A stretch of DNA of 64,000 nt from Microvirga sp. 17 mud 1-3 (GTDB taxonomy: Bacteria; Pseudomonadota; Alphaproteobacteria; Rhizobiales; Beijerinckiaceae), in assembly GCF_003151255.1 (NCBI RefSeq), contig NZ_CP029481.1, positions 1,240,001 through 1,304,000 of the forward strand. Reading direction: 5' to 3'. Numbering within the stretch: position 1 is the stretch's first letter; every line of letters starts with the position of its first letter. The notes below the pieces were generated by a model that did not search any database, was not told where the DNA came from, and saw only the letters and a program-made list of their open reading frames with translations. Of this stretch, positions 56,800-64,000 are shown one piece after another. The position numbers were made by a program, and so were the translations under genes.

Positions 56800-58017
56800 G
56801 TGCAAGCAAAGCGGAGAAGGATGGTGCAACTGCTCCTGGCGCTTGCTGCAAGCTTGGGTTTACCCGGCGCGATCAGCGGGACCAGACCAGCCCTGGCCCG
56901 CGGGAAGCAGCGTTCCGGCAATACCCTCACCATTTTCCTGTGTGGGGACGTCATGCTTGGGCGCGGCATTGACCAGGTGCTGCCATTCCCAAGCGATCCG
57001 AAGCTTCACGAAGTTTACGCGGATTCTGCCCTTGGCTACGTTCGGCTTGCCGAGGAGGCGCATGGCCCGATCCCGAGGCCGGTTGGTTTCGAGGATCTAT
57101 GGGGCGCGGCATTGGATGCATGGCGGCGGGTTGCTCCGGATCTAAGCCTCGTCAATCTTGAGACCACCGTCACGCGCAGTGAGGCCTATGAGCCCAAAGG
57201 CATCAATTATCGCATGAGCCCAGAGAATGCCGGCTCTCTCCTCACCGCCGGGATCGATTGCTGCGGTCTCGCCAACAACCATGTTCTGGATTGGGGCAGG
57301 CCGGGCCTGATCGAAACAATGCAGGTTCTCAGGCGCCTGGGCATATCCATTGCCGGAGCGGGCCAGAACCTGGCTGAAGCGATGGCCCCTGCAATTTTGG
57401 ATGTTTCCGGCATAGGGCGCGTCGTCGTCTTCTGCTATGCCATGACCACAAGCGGGACACCGCCGGGCTGGGCCGCAACGTCGACGCGGCCCGGCGTGAA
57501 CCTTCTGCCGGATCTGTCCGATAAGATGGTCGAGCAGATCGCCCAGCAGGTGAGGGCGGTCAGGCGAGAGGGGGATGTGGTCATCGCCTCGATCCACTGG
57601 GGATCCAACTGGGGCTATGCAATCCCGGATGAGCACAGGCGGTTCGCTCACGCCCTGATCGACCGGGCCGGAGTTTCAATCCTGCATGGCCACTCCTCGC
57701 ATCACCCGATTGCTATCGAGCGTTACCGCAACCGGCTGATCCTTTACGGCTGCGGCGACTTCCTCAACGACTATGAAGGCATTGCCGGCTACGAGGAGTT
57801 CCGGGGCGACCTCAGCCTGATGTATTTTGTGACCGTTAATGCGGTCACGGGCGCTCTCATCGGCCTCGAGATGACGCCGCTCCAGATCCGGCGGTTCCGC
57901 CTGAACCACGCGACGCGCGAGGATGCGGAGTGGCTGCAACATAGGCTCGACCTTGAGTGCAGACGCTTCGGCGGCAAGATTACCCTTGGTCCGGATGATC
58001 GCTTGATCCTATCCTGA
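56800..58017 (+). CDS. CapA-family (poly-gamma-glutamate synthesis-like) exported protein
   Basis: A 405-residue protein of the CapA metallophosphatase-like family. GTG 56800 with GGAGG (56787-56791) eight bases upstream gives a clean signal peptide (MQAKRRRMVQLLLALAA... cleaved after ALA near residue 33). The fold motifs are FLCGDVMLGRGIDQ, LSLVNLETTVT, CGLANNHVLDWG, ASIHWGSNWG and ILHGHSSHHP, all with the metal-type D, N and H residues in place. It should act in the periplasm on an unknown polymer or phosphoester; no capB or capC is beside it. The gap 56519-56799 shows nothing else. Confidence 0.85.
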   Translation: MQAKRRRMVQLLLALAASLGLPGAISGTRPALARGKQRSGNTLTIFLCGDVMLGRGIDQVLPFPSDPKLHEVYADSALGYVRLAEEAHGPIPRPVGFEDLWGAALDAWRRVAPDLSLVNLETTVTRSEAYEPKGINYRMSPENAGSLLTAGIDCCGLANNHVLDWGRPGLIETMQVLRRLGISIAGAGQNLAEAMAPAILDVSGIGRVVVFCYAMTTSGTPPGWAATSTRPGVNLLPDLSDKMVEQIAQQVRAVRREGDVVIASIHWGSNWGYAIPDEHRRFAHALIDRAGVSILHGHSSHHPIAIERYRNRLILYGCGDFLNDYEGIAGYEEFRGDLSLMYFVTVNAVTGALIGLEMTPLQIRRFRLNHATREDAEWLQHRLDLECRRFGGKITLGPDDRLILS

Positions 58018-58137
58018 GCCGGATAGGCAACTTTCTCGCAGCGGGTTCCGTCTCGCGCGTACACCGAGTCCGGGGGCGTTCAGATCGCGCGGTGTCCGAC
58101 AACCGTGATTGCCCGGGAGCATCACCCCTTGCAATCC

Positions 58138-58464
58138 CTAAAGGATAACTGGCAGTCTTAGCTGGATGATGTGTTGATTTCCTTCGCCATCGCGGACGGA
58201 GAGGCTCTCGATCCCTGTGCGACCCTCCTGAACATAAAGCTCGACGGGCGTTTGAATCAGGTGATCGAGGCCTTCAAGGGCCACCTCAAGCACGTTGTCC
58301 TTCGGATCATAGGCCAGTCCCCATAATCTGATCCACTCTGCCTGAACCTGGCTGCCCAACTTCGGAGAGACGATCTTGACCTCTGCCCGTCTGCCATCCA
58401 GGCCAGCCGAGAATTTATCGAGATAGAGGCGCCAATCGGCCTCGTTGATCTTTTTTGTTGTCAT
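58138..58464 (-). CDS. DUF5335 family protein
   Basis: A 108-residue soluble protein matching DUF5335 as I remember it (WRLYLDKFSAGLDGRRAEV, LGLAYDPKDNVLEVALEGLDHL and a beta-rich C-terminus). Function unknown. GGAGG about eight bases before the ATG at 58464 fixes the start, so the upstream in-frame extension to 58548 is not used. It follows the nitroreductase gene by 49 bases on the same strand, so the two probably form an operon. Upstream of both is a near-match FNR/FixK-type box. Confidence 0.68.
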   Translation of the reverse strand: MTTKKINEADWRLYLDKFSAGLDGRRAEVKIVSPKLGSQVQAEWIRLWGLAYDPKDNVLEVALEGLDHLIQTPVELYVQEGRTGIESLSVRDGEGNQHIIQLRLPVIL

Positions 58465-58513
58465 GACAATGTCCCTCCTCCGCCATGGCACTGTGCAGAC
58501 TTTTGCGAGTGTC

Positions 58514-59122
58514 TCAGGTTGCCGGGTAACCGACGGTTTGCGCCGCAATCACGCGTTGCTCGGAACGTAGGCCCATTCTAAGGGCGAGCGCCCTGCGGTC
58601 GATCAGGCCGCGCACCACCGTTGCAAGACCCGCGGACGCACAGAAGAGATAGACGTTCTGTGCGATGAAGCCTGTATCGAGCGCCGCGTAAAAGCGCTGC
58701 TCGTCCCGATCGGCGCTTCCCTGCATGCGAGTGAGATCCGCAACATAGATCAGATTGACGGGGGCCGACCAGACGAATTCCTGTTGGCCCGTGAGGGCGC
58801 GGATGTCGTCACGGAGGACCCAGTCGAGCTGCGAATGGTGGGGATCGAACAGATAGAGCCCGCGCGCAAGCGCGACATAAACGTCGATTTCCTGCCAGTT
58901 TCGGGCCGAGGGAGCTGTGCGATAGTCGTCGCGTCTGTTGATGCCGCATGCTGCCCAGAGCAGATCCGACAGGATCAGGGGATCGAGTTGCTGAAGAGCG
59001 AATTCCCGGGACGATTTGCGCGCGGCGAGAGCCTCCATGAGCGGCCGCCCGCCCAGCTTGGTCGGTAAGGGCAGCCCAATGGGTTCGCCAATGATGGCCG
59101 GTGCCGGATTGAGACTGGTCAT
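58514..59122 (-). CDS. nitroreductase-family flavoprotein (SagB-like)
   Basis: A 202-residue FMN-binding protein of the nitroreductase superfamily. MEALAARKSSREFALQQLD is the phosphate-binding start, LSDLLWAACGINR follows, and GFIAQNVYLFCASAGLATVVRGLID is the C-terminal FMN helix. Members reduce nitro groups, quinones or peptide heterocycles; no substrate is implied here. ATG 59122 with GAGGA eight bases upstream is preferred to 59146. The DUF5335 gene follows. Confidence 0.82.
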   Translation of the reverse strand: MTSLNPAPAIIGEPIGLPLPTKLGGRPLMEALAARKSSREFALQQLDPLILSDLLWAACGINRRDDYRTAPSARNWQEIDVYVALARGLYLFDPHHSQLDWVLRDDIRALTGQQEFVWSAPVNLIYVADLTRMQGSADRDEQRFYAALDTGFIAQNVYLFCASAGLATVVRGLIDRRALALRMGLRSEQRVIAAQTVGYPAT

Positions 59123-59193
59123 GGGAACATCCTCATCGAGGGGCACTAGATCTCATTCTGCGCCATAGGGTGTTCCAGTTATTCTCGCCCGCA

Positions 59194-59207
59194 TTGACTT
59201 ATGTCAG
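59194..59207. promoter_or_regulatory. near-match FNR/FixK-type box upstream of the nitroreductase gene
   Basis: TTGACTTATGTCAG differs from TTGA-N6-TCAA only in the last base. The centre is about 40 bases from a start predicted from CTATGG at 59163-59168. Confidence 0.42.
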
Positions 59208-59456
59208 CTGCCTAAGCCGCTATCGGACAAATTTCACGATGGCGCCTCGGGTGATAGTCGATCCACCCGTTTCGCACCTTGTCAAAAGCGTGATCAGGTA
59301 CCTCGCGGATGTGTTTGAAGGATATATCGAGCGGAACAAGGATCGTCTTAGAGAACCCGTTATCGGCATACCGCCGACCGATGGCGTCAGCATTCAGGTT
59401 CGGTCCGGCGCGGAGGGAGTGTCTGGCGCTGTACATGACGGTGAGATTGACTTTCA

Positions 59457-59470
59457 TCAACACGGCCGCA
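59457..59470. promoter_or_regulatory. FNR/FixK-type box upstream of the second DUF2267 gene
   Basis: TTGACTTTCATCAA is an exact TTGA-N6-TCAA palindrome. TATTAC at 59490-59495 is a fair -10; the predicted start near 59502 puts the box centre at about -38 to -39. Confidence 0.58.
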
Positions 59471-59536
59471 TGAGGCGACTATTACGGTCGCCAACAAGTG
59501 GCGTCTGAACCCTCCCACGCGGCCCACGAGGTTCTC

Positions 59537-59971
59537 ATGAGCACAACCGGTCTCGACGTCTTCGACAGAACGTTGCATGTGACGAACTCTTGGCTCGATG
59601 AGATCATGGCCGAGCTTGGCCCGGACCGCCATCTCGCATGGCATGTCCTGTCAGCGGTTCTTCATGCCGTGCGGGATCGGCTCCCGCCGGAGCTCGCCGT
59701 GCATCTTGGGGCACAATTGCCGCTCCTTGTGCGGGGCGCCTACTATGATCAATGGCATTTCATATCTGAGCCCGACCGGGACCGATCCCTGGAGCATTTC
59801 CTCGATCGCGTCGGGCAGGGACTGAAGAACATCAGGCCGGTCAACCGAGCCGAGGCGGTCCAAGTCGTCTTCCGTGTCTTGAACCAATACCTGGATGAGG
59901 GACAGATTGCCAAGGTTTGGGACTCGCTTCCCCACGAGGTTCGGGCTCTTTGGCCCTTAGCCAGTCACTGA
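59537..59971 (+). CDS. DUF2267 family protein (second copy)
   Basis: A 144-residue protein of DUF2267: DRTLHVTNSWLDEIMAELGPDRHLAWHVLSAVLHAVRDRL-like first repeat, a PLLVRGAYYDQWHFISEP centre, and a second helical repeat ending LPHEVRALWPL. It is longer in its typical motifs than the copy at 4189 and clearly a diverged paralogue. GAGG five bases before ATG 59537 sets the start. An exact FNR/FixK-type box lies 67-80 bases upstream. cysQ follows on the same strand. Confidence 0.82.
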   Translation: MSTTGLDVFDRTLHVTNSWLDEIMAELGPDRHLAWHVLSAVLHAVRDRLPPELAVHLGAQLPLLVRGAYYDQWHFISEPDRDRSLEHFLDRVGQGLKNIRPVNRAEAVQVVFRVLNQYLDEGQIAKVWDSLPHEVRALWPLASH

Positions 59972-60031
59972 GCCTGGGAGGTGTTCCCAAGGTTTATAAT
60001 GAGGACTCGGACATGCCATAAGGTTCTCTCC

Positions 60032-60904
60032 ATGGAGGGTCGCTCGACGCAATCCTCAGGTGCGGGCTTGTCCACAACCCCGGCGCAACAGAACGCCCTG
60101 GGCCTGGCACTTGGGCGGATCGCTGTTGCTGCCGGCAAACCTGTGCTCGACCTCTTTCGGACAGGAACCTCGGTGAGGACCAAGAGCGATGCGTCGCCGG
60201 TGACCGAAGCGGATCTGGCCGCCGAGAGGATGATCCTTGAAGGGCTCCGCAATTTGCTGCCCAGGATGCCGGTCATCTCGGAGGAGCAGCCGGAAACCCA
60301 TCAGCTCGCACCCGACGAAGCCTTCGTGCTGGTTGATCCACTGGACGGAACCAGGGAGTTCATAGCGAAGCGGGATGAATTCACGATCAATATCGCGGTG
60401 ATCGCGAAGGGACGACCCATTGCGGGCGCCATCTATGCCCCCGCTCTCGGGACGCTCTGGTATTCTGGTGCAGAAAGCTTCAGGCTCGACGTCGCTCCCG
60501 GGACCGAGATCGGGCAGGAAATCCGGGCGCAGCCCGTCAAGGTTCGCTCTCCTCTTCCGGGCGGGCTCTTTGCACTGGTCAGTCGCTCCCACAGGGATCC
60601 GGCCACGGAGGATTTCCTCGCGCGGCTCTCTCTGCTTGATCGGCAGCCTATGGGCTCGTCGCTGAAGTTCTGCCGAATCGCTGAGGGGAGCGCCGACCTT
60701 TACGTGCGCCTGGGTCCAACGCACGAATGGGATACGGCAGCTGGCGACGCGATCCTGTCGAGCGCCGGGGGGCAGGTCGTCGACCGAAGTGGAGTGCGAT
60801 TGAGGTATGGCAAGGCAGAACTAGGCTTTCGTCACGCAGGCTTCATCGCCTCCGGTGGCCTCAGGATGTCCCGGGATAAGGATTCCGCACTGTCGATGCC
60901 CTGA
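60032..60904 (+). CDS. cysQ: 3'(2'),5'-bisphosphate nucleotidase
   Basis: A 290-residue inositol-monophosphatase-fold enzyme that hydrolyses 3'-phosphoadenosine 5'-phosphate (PAP), a by-product of sulfate assimilation and Ppant transfer. Metal ligands are visible in ISEEQPE, DPLDGTREF and EWDTAAGDAIL. An ATG at 59999 is also in frame and has AAGG at good distance, so the N-terminus is uncertain by 11 residues. Its last 73 bases overlap the end of the APH/kinase gene on the opposite strand. PAP also arises when holo-ACP synthase loads carrier proteins, which may link it to the two carrier-bearing genes in this region. Confidence 0.88.
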   Translation: MEGRSTQSSGAGLSTTPAQQNALGLALGRIAVAAGKPVLDLFRTGTSVRTKSDASPVTEADLAAERMILEGLRNLLPRMPVISEEQPETHQLAPDEAFVLVDPLDGTREFIAKRDEFTINIAVIAKGRPIAGAIYAPALGTLWYSGAESFRLDVAPGTEIGQEIRAQPVKVRSPLPGGLFALVSRSHRDPATEDFLARLSLLDRQPMGSSLKFCRIAEGSADLYVRLGPTHEWDTAAGDAILSSAGGQVVDRSGVRLRYGKAELGFRHAGFIASGGLRMSRDKDSALSMP

Positions 60905-62415
60905 TGCTGGAGAATGTCGGCCTTGATGGTGTCAGGCTTCTGTGAGGCATCGAGGTTGACCCAATCTATCTCTCCACAATGGCGCGCAGCCTGTATGCGG
61001 ACAATATCTGCTGTCGCATCGGACGGATCCTCCCGGCGGGCCGCCACGCGCGATGTCAGAACTTCTATCGGTGCCCGGAGCCAGTAGCCTGTGAAGGGAA
61101 TGCGCCATCCAGCAGCATGTTGCTCAAGCTTCTTGCGTTCCTGGGGACGATCAAAGACCGCATCGGCAATGACTGCGGAGCCTGCGCGCAACGCACGTTC
61201 GGCCTCCTGTCGCAAGTTGGCATAAACCTGTTCGGAAATCTCCGGCCGATAGGCACTCTCCGGCAGCCGGGATTGGGCCGGCACGCCATGCAGGTGTTTT
61301 CGGATGCGATCGCTGTTGAGGATGCGTGCCCCGGGGGCTTGTCCCAGGTAAGGAGCCACAAGAGAGGCAATGGTTGACTTGCCGGTTCCGCTCAATCCTC
61401 CAATGGCCAAAAGGGTGGGCGGCGCGGGATTCAGCAGAGCATCGGCGAGATCGAAATACTGCAGGGCCTCGGAAAGCACGCTGGCCCTCACATTCGGGGC
61501 TGCAGCGTGCTCAGCCTGGGCGGCTGTGACGTGGGCACGGACCGTCGCCCGAATGGCCATGAAGTACGGGATAAGACCGAGCCCGTCGGTTTCGTCAGCC
61601 TCATCGAGATATCGGTTCAGCAGGGTGTTTGCCAGTTCCTGTTGCTTCCGGTGCCACAGATCCATCAGTAGAAAGGCCAGATCATACAGCACGTCGATGG
61701 TCGCAAGGTTCTCGTCGAATTCGAGGCAGTCGAACAGGGTAGGGGCGCCACGCCACAGGCAGATGTTGCGGAGAATGAGGTCTCCATGGCAGCGACGAAT
61801 CTTGCCTGACTGGCGGCGTCGTTCGAGCTCTTCCGAATGGGTTTCGAGGGCCTGCCGGAATTTTTGGGAGAGCGTGGCGGCGACTTCGTCCGGAACGAGC
61901 ATGGTGGCGCGGAGCGAACGCTCGTTGATCTCAAGGACGTCCGCAACGCCCTTGACCCCTCCATGCTTCAGGCTGATGGCCGCCTCTTGGTGAAAGATCG
62001 CAATGCGGTGTGCAAGGTCTGCCATAATCGCAGGCGTGAGAGAGTTTCTCTGGGCCATGCGGTCGAACAGACATTCCTGGTCGAACCGGTGCATTTCCAC
62101 TAGGGTATCGACCAATGGTCCCGTGCCATCCAGCACCAGCCGACCATCCGCCTCGCGCGTGATGGTGCGGACATTCATGTAGAGTTCCGGGGCCGTGCGG
62201 CGGTTGAGGGTAAGCTCCTTCAGGCAGGCTGTATGCCTTTGCTGCGCCGTGGAATAGTCGAGATAGGGAAAGCGAACCGCCCGCTTCAGTTTGTAGGCCC
62301 TGTCCCCTGCCAGGAAGATAATCGAGGCATGGGTCGTCATGACCTCCACAGGCGAGCGCGCTCCAAAGAGCCTCTTCAGGAACGCAATGGTTTCGACTTG
62401 CTTATCGATGGGCAC
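60832..62415 (-). CDS. fusion of aminoglycoside-phosphotransferase-like and P-loop kinase domains
   Basis: A 527-residue bifunctional protein. Residues about 25-330 resemble the APH/choline kinase fold, with the catalytic loop CHGDLILRNICLW and LFDCLEFDE. Residues about 340-500 are a P-loop NTPase with Walker A GGLSGTGKST and a Dxx-type acceptor region (LNSDRIRKHLHG) like gluconate or polynucleotide kinases. Substrates are unknown; this architecture is commonly annotated AAA-family ATPase and found with stress genes. Its start overlaps the PRPP-synthetase-like gene by 14 bases, so the two are one operon, and its end overlaps cysQ tail to tail. Confidence 0.83.
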   Translation of the reverse strand: MPIDKQVETIAFLKRLFGARSPVEVMTTHASIIFLAGDRAYKLKRAVRFPYLDYSTAQQRHTACLKELTLNRRTAPELYMNVRTITREADGRLVLDGTGPLVDTLVEMHRFDQECLFDRMAQRNSLTPAIMADLAHRIAIFHQEAAISLKHGGVKGVADVLEINERSLRATMLVPDEVAATLSQKFRQALETHSEELERRRQSGKIRRCHGDLILRNICLWRGAPTLFDCLEFDENLATIDVLYDLAFLLMDLWHRKQQELANTLLNRYLDEADETDGLGLIPYFMAIRATVRAHVTAAQAEHAAAPNVRASVLSEALQYFDLADALLNPAPPTLLAIGGLSGTGKSTIASLVAPYLGQAPGARILNSDRIRKHLHGVPAQSRLPESAYRPEISEQVYANLRQEAERALRAGSAVIADAVFDRPQERKKLEQHAAGWRIPFTGYWLRAPIEVLTSRVAARREDPSDATADIVRIQAARHCGEIDWVNLDASQKPDTIKADILQHQGIDSAESLSRDILRPPEAMKPA

Positions 62416-63949
62416 CGCTGCCGCTCTGCGTCATGGGAAAAGATCCCGGGTGCCGGGCCCTGTCGCTCAGAGTCTGAGCGAAAACGTCCGACACGTCGAG
62501 AATCGTAAGCCGATCGGAAAGGGCGGCCACGAACTCAGGTGTCTGAGGAATTGTATTCGCCAGGAGTACCGTGTCGATTGCCGGCTGGGTCAGGTTGGCA
62601 AGTGCGGCCGGCCCGCCGACGCCATGCGTAGCCGCGACGATCACCCGCTTTGCGCCATGCTCACGGCATTGTCCTGCGACCCGCGCCATCGTCGTGCCTG
62701 TGCTGATCAGGTCGTCCAGAATGACCGCCGTACAGCCGGAGACGTCTCCTGCGAAGAGATCGCCCGAAACCCGGCCCATGCTGCGCTGCTTGTCGGCGAG
62801 ACCCTTGGAAACCGGGCGGCCAAGGTGCTCTTCCAGCACCTGGCGGAACAGTTCGGCCCGCTTGGCCCCCCCGATATCGGGCGATACGACAGCAAGCGAG
62901 GTGTTGCCGGCTATGGCGGCAACATGGCGGCTGAAGGCAAGGTAGGCGTCGAGGTGGGTCGTGTTGCAGCGGAATGCATTCTGAAATGCGGCGAGGTTAT
63001 GGACCTCCATGGTCACGAGCCAATCGGCTCCGACCGCCTCAAACAGCTGGCCGATGTAGCGCGTCGTGATGGGATCGTAGGGTTTGGTCTGCCGATCCTT
63101 GCGGGCATAGCAGAGATAGGGAGCGACAACTGTAACGCGAGCGGCACCCGCATCCTTCAGTGCCCCCACGAAGAAGAGCAGGCGGCAGAGCCTGTCGTTG
63201 ACGCTCTGACTGGAGCTGCCATGAAGACCGGCGATTACCTGGACATCTCTGCGGCGCACGTCGACGAGAGGTCTGGTCTTATGTTCCCCGTCTTCGAAAT
63301 CACGCTCCTCATGGGGCTGAAGCGACTGGCCCATGTGGTGAGCGATGCGTTCTCCAAGATCAGTCGCTGACTTCAATGCGAACAGCAGCGGTTGGTTGTC
63401 GGCTGGTTGGGCAGGGAGCGGAGTCCATGCACTCGCCAGCCTTTCGGCATGTATCGGCCGAAGCGCTAAGCCGCCGAAGAGGCCATCCACGGCTTTTCCA
63501 TCTCCTGAAAGAGGTGCAAGAACGATTTCCACCCTGACCCGATGGTGATCGGCTGCATATGCCTCGAACTCCGCCAGGACCGGCTCGGCGCACCGCTGCA
63601 CAAGCCCAGAAAGCCGTCGAAGCCTGACAGCCCCACGTCGCCGCGGTGCTTTGGCCAGAACGACGACGCCGTGATCACACGCCCCCATCAGGTTCTCGAA
63701 TGCGGCTCCTCCGAACATCAGGACCGGCGCATTTGCTTGGGGATCTAGTTGGAGGATGAACCCGTTCCCGGCTGCTTCGCCAAGGTCGGGTACGGCAACC
63801 TCCTGAAGCTTCGGTGCGACACGGCCACTGCGCTTATCTTTCCAATAGTCAAACAGCCAAGAGAGAGCTTCGTCCTTCGGTTGGGGGGCAAAATCCAACC
63901 GCTCGAAGAGTCTTCGAAGGGTCGGATCTGTCGTTGCGAAGGTCGTCAT
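62402..63949 (-). CDS. PAS-like domain fused to a ribose-phosphate pyrophosphokinase-like enzyme
   Basis: A 515-residue protein. Residues about 1-195 look like a PAS-type regulatory domain (LFDYWKDKRSGRVAP and GFILQLDPQANAPVLMFGGAAF). Residues about 200-500 follow PRPP synthetase: FEDGEHKTRPLVDVRRRDVQ, SVNDRLCRLLFFVGALKDAGA, YARKDRQTKPYDPITTRYIGQLFEA, VHNLAAFQNAF and the PRPP loop DDLISTGTTM. Ordinary Prs has about 315 residues and a conserved KRR-type region; this variant belongs to the Prs-like proteins of stress clusters. It may respond to a redox or ligand signal. The upstream promoter is cut off: the window ends in TTGAC (63996-64000), which could begin another box. Confidence 0.82.
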   Translation of the reverse strand: MTTFATTDPTLRRLFERLDFAPQPKDEALSWLFDYWKDKRSGRVAPKLQEVAVPDLGEAAGNGFILQLDPQANAPVLMFGGAAFENLMGACDHGVVVLAKAPRRRGAVRLRRLSGLVQRCAEPVLAEFEAYAADHHRVRVEIVLAPLSGDGKAVDGLFGGLALRPIHAERLASAWTPLPAQPADNQPLLFALKSATDLGERIAHHMGQSLQPHEERDFEDGEHKTRPLVDVRRRDVQVIAGLHGSSSQSVNDRLCRLLFFVGALKDAGAARVTVVAPYLCYARKDRQTKPYDPITTRYIGQLFEAVGADWLVTMEVHNLAAFQNAFRCNTTHLDAYLAFSRHVAAIAGNTSLAVVSPDIGGAKRAELFRQVLEEHLGRPVSKGLADKQRSMGRVSGDLFAGDVSGCTAVILDDLISTGTTMARVAGQCREHGAKRVIVAATHGVGGPAALANLTQPAIDTVLLANTIPQTPEFVAALSDRLTILDVSDVFAQTLSDRARHPGSFPMTQSGSGAHR

Positions 63950-64000
63950 AGCGCATCCAGTCTGGAGGGGTACTCATCTCGGCGAGCAGCCAAGTTTGAC

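Larger units (their letters stand above)
59123..59536. promoter_or_regulatory. divergent promoter region of the nitroreductase and DUF2267 genes
   Basis: A 414-base gap. It holds a near-match FNR/FixK box TTGACTTATGTCAG (59194-59207), with a CTATGG -10-like hexamer at 59163-59168 facing the nitroreductase, and an exact box at 59457-59470 facing the DUF2267 gene. Frames on both strands exist (83 to 112 codons) but have no ribosome site or family resemblance and are not called. Confidence 0.5.

Noticed and set aside
59170..59508. Open frames of 112 codons (plus) and 83 codons (minus) in the gap before the second DUF2267 gene
   Set aside because: Neither has a ribosome site or any recognisable family. 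Both run across the two regulatory boxes, and the sequence is better explained as a divergent promoter.

Overview
The window looks like chromosomal DNA of a high-GC alphaproteobacterium of the order Hyphomicrobiales (Rhizobiales). Methylobacteriaceae, and Microvirga in particular, is my best guess. The grounds are the carB insertion, the zinc-less DnaG, the EF-G-like paralogue, the DUF992 protein and the CTAGAGC-type palindromic repeats. The genus is inferred from family resemblance, not from any search.

Left part (1 to about 39.5 kb) is housekeeping plus ordinary accessory genes. leuA is preceded by the end of a leucine-rich leader peptide. Then come fadD, a DUF2267 protein, an EF-G-like GTPase, two small exported proteins, greA and carB. 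A GtrA-type membrane protein and an AT-rich secreted RTX/cadherin protein follow, then a methyltransferase, a cupin, an AraC/GyrI regulator, carA, a YqeY protein, an isochorismatase-like hydrolase and a divergent Lrp regulator. After a repeat-rich gap come dnaG and rpoD, an MgtC/DUF4010 transporter, oxyR divergent from katA, dctA, a CDF metal transporter, a YkgJ protein, an aaeXAB-like efflux operon, an Fsr-type MFS exporter, a 2OG-Fe(II) oxygenase and a class III cyclase. Good intrinsic terminators follow leuA, rpoD, katA and dctA.

At about 39.46 kb a tRNA with anticodon CAT (probably tRNA-Ile2) is followed by a decayed IS6-type transposase and a broken small ORF. Beyond it the gene content and base composition change. 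The right part (40.36 kb to the end) reads as an accessory low-oxygen or stress-survival island. It contains an operon for an acetyl-CoA synthetase-like enzyme, a fused-E1 2-oxo acid dehydrogenase, its E2 and an acyl carrier protein. Divergent to this is a two-gene NAD-dependent formate dehydrogenase. Next come a second-type FtsH, a ribosome-hibernation factor fused to a cold-shock domain, an SPW membrane protein, and an ACP/acyl-AMP ligase/PlsC fusion. The rest is a CapA-like protein, a nitroreductase with a DUF5335 protein, a second DUF2267 protein, CysQ, an APH/kinase fusion and a PAS-like/PRPP-synthetase fusion.

Four exact TTGA-N6-TCAA palindromes (FNR/FixK-type boxes) and one near match lie in promoter positions within this right part: 45632-45645, 52674-52687, 52817-52830, 59457-59470 and (near match) 59194-59207. 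I saw no comparable box in promoter positions of the left part. The simplest reading is one FixK/FNR-controlled regulon that combines substrate oxidation to acetyl-CoA, formate oxidation, ribosome hibernation, membrane proteolysis, lipid remodelling and nucleotide salvage. This is an inference from boxes and gene families. No CRISPR array, rRNA or intact insertion sequence was seen.
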